25,097 bases of DNA. Origin: Beijerinckiaceae bacterium. Lineage in GTDB: Bacteria > Pseudomonadota > Alphaproteobacteria > Rhizobiales > Beijerinckiaceae. Position numbers and translations under genes: made by a program. Shown piece after piece: positions 24,055-25,097 of this stretch. The stretch is taken from NCBI GenBank assembly GCA_947455285.1, contig CANGOK010000010.1, positions 1 through 25,097 on the forward strand, given 5' to 3'. Numbering within the stretch: position 1 is the first letter of the stretch; each line of letters begins with the position of its first letter. Under the pieces are notes generated by a model. The model did no database searches. It was given only the letters and a program-made list of their open reading frames with translations, and was not told where the DNA came from.

Positions 24055-25083
24055 ATGGCGGCCAGCGAGATTCTCACTCTCACGCCTGCGGGGCTTTATT
24101 GCCGCGCAGGCGATTTTCATATCGATCCCCTGCGGCGGGTCGAGCGGGCGCTCATCACCCATGGCCATTCCGATCATGCGCGCGCAGGCCATGGCGCTGT
24201 GATGGCGACAGCCGAGACGCTTGGGATCATGAATTTGCGCCTTGGCGAAAATTTCACGGGCGCCGCGCAGGCTGTTCGTTATGGCGAGCGCGTTAGGCTT
24301 GGCGACGTCACGGTGTCGTTCCATCCTGCGGGCCATGTTTTGGGCTCGGCGCAGATCCTGATCGAAGCGCAGGGTTATCGGCTGGTCGTTTCTGGCGATT
24401 ACAAGCGCGCGCGCGATCCCACTTGCCCTCCCTTCGAGCCGATACGCTGCGACGCCTTCATCACGGAAGCGACATTCGGCCTGCCGGTTTTTCGTCATCC
24501 TGATGCGCGCAGCCAGGTTGCAAAGCTCATCGCCTCCTGTCGCCTGTTTCCTGATCGCGCGCATCTTGTAGGCGCTTATTCGCTCGGCAAGGCCCAGCGT
24601 GTCATGGCGCTGTTGCGTGAGGCTGGTTGGGATCGCCCCATCTGGTTGCACGGCGCCATGGAGAAGATCACGAATTTTTATCAGGAAGCGGGCCTCTCCT
24701 TCGGAGACCTCCGCAAGGTCGCTGCGCAGGATCGCGCCAAGCTCGCAGGCGAGATCATCCTGTGTCCGCCCTCCGCGACGCAGGATTTATGGGCGCGCAA
24801 GTTTCCAGATCCCGTGGTCGCCTTTGCATCAGGTTGGATGCGAATCAGGGCGAGAGCGCGTCAGGGCGGCGTGCAACTGCCGCTGGTGATTTCCGATCAT
24901 GCCGATTGGGACGAGCTTTGCGCTACAGTCGAGGAAACCGGCTGCTCGGAACTGTGGATCACCCATGGCGCGGAAGACGCTTTGGCGCATTGGGCGACGC
25001 AGCGAGGTTTGCGCGCGCGCCCGCTTCACCTCATGGGCTATGGCGATGATGACGAAGCGGCGGTGGCGGAGGCGCAGCCGTGA
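24055..25083 (+). CDS. Ligase-associated DNA exonuclease, metallo-beta-lactamase/beta-CASP (SNM1-like) fold
   Basis: A 342-residue nuclease. The zinc-binding signature HGHSDHA (His36, His38, Asp40, His41), His94 in HPAGHVLGSAQ, Asp115 in SGDYKR, ITEATFG (136-142), and C-terminal SDHADWDEL and ITHG motifs place it in the SNM1/Artemis-like exonucleases that accompany an ATP-dependent DNA ligase in many Proteobacteria. Its expected role is trimming damaged or cross-linked DNA ends before sealing. The ATG at 24055 begins the conserved LTLTPAGLYC opening. The stop overlaps the GTG of the next gene by four bases (GTGA), the usual tight coupling to the ligase. It completes the module begun by the helicase and PdeM 4.2 kb upstream. 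Confidence 0.93.
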   Translation: MAASEILTLTPAGLYCRAGDFHIDPLRRVERALITHGHSDHARAGHGAVMATAETLGIMNLRLGENFTGAAQAVRYGERVRLGDVTVSFHPAGHVLGSAQILIEAQGYRLVVSGDYKRARDPTCPPFEPIRCDAFITEATFGLPVFRHPDARSQVAKLIASCRLFPDRAHLVGAYSLGKAQRVMALLREAGWDRPIWLHGAMEKITNFYQEAGLSFGDLRKVAAQDRAKLAGEIILCPPSATQDLWARKFPDPVVAFASGWMRIRARARQGGVQLPLVISDHADWDELCATVEETGCSELWITHGAEDALAHWATQRGLRARPLHLMGYGDDDEAAVAEAQP

Positions 25084-25097
25084 ACCGTTTCGCCGCC
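25080..25097 (+). CDS. Probable ligase-associated ATP-dependent DNA ligase, first six codons only
   Basis: GTG at 25080 overlaps the exonuclease stop and opens a frame reading VNRFAA up to the window edge. An N-terminus of the form MNRFA and an immediate position after the exonuclease are both typical of the ligase of this module. Six codons cannot prove identity; the call rests mainly on context. Confidence 0.55.

Overview
The window looks like a chromosomal segment of a GC-rich alphaproteobacterium, most likely a member of the Hyphomicrobiales (Rhizobiales). The grounds are a C4-pathway 5-aminolevulinate synthase (hemA), a large PodJ-like polarity protein with the characteristic N-terminus, the ligase-associated DNA repair module common in this class, a Bug-type solute receptor, and overall codon use. 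The genus cannot be named from sequence reading alone. No rRNA, tRNA, insertion sequence, prophage gene or CRISPR array was seen, and no gap between genes exceeds 300 bases.

Region 1 (1-5910) reads as a catabolic cluster. On the minus strand are the small [2Fe-2S] subunit and the Tat-signal-bearing start of the large molybdopterin subunit of an isoquinoline 1-oxidoreductase/nicotinate-dehydrogenase-like hydroxylase. Divergent to them runs a four-gene plus-strand operon: a bacterial-luciferase-like (SsuD/SfnG type) flavin monooxygenase, a Bug periplasmic receptor, a KAS III-fold thiolase-superfamily enzyme and a ThDP-dependent decarboxylase/synthase-like enzyme. It ends at a strong intrinsic terminator. 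The set suggests uptake, hydroxylation, oxygenation and C-C bond chemistry on one unknown substrate.

Region 2 (5905-11804) is mixed housekeeping: cyclopropane-fatty-acid synthase (minus), a small secreted glycine-rich protein (plus), hemA (plus) preceded by a perfect 12-base palindrome, an AbrB-family membrane protein (minus) and a fold-type I aminotransferase (minus).

Region 3 (11930-16589) has a large membrane hybrid histidine kinase whose input half resembles a sodium/solute symporter (SSS-PAS-HisKA-HATPase-REC), convergent with an old-yellow-enzyme family reductase.

Region 4 (16682-25097) carries the ligase-associated DNA damage module in two pieces. The DEXH helicase and the PdeM nuclease lie together. 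The exonuclease and the first codons of what is probably the ATP-dependent DNA ligase follow about 4.2 kb later. Between the pieces sit the convergent PodJ-like gene and a MerR-family regulator directly upstream of the exonuclease. The 264-base gap between podJ and the regulator is AT-richer and holds several TTAA elements resembling CtrA boxes, which would fit cell-cycle control of podJ.
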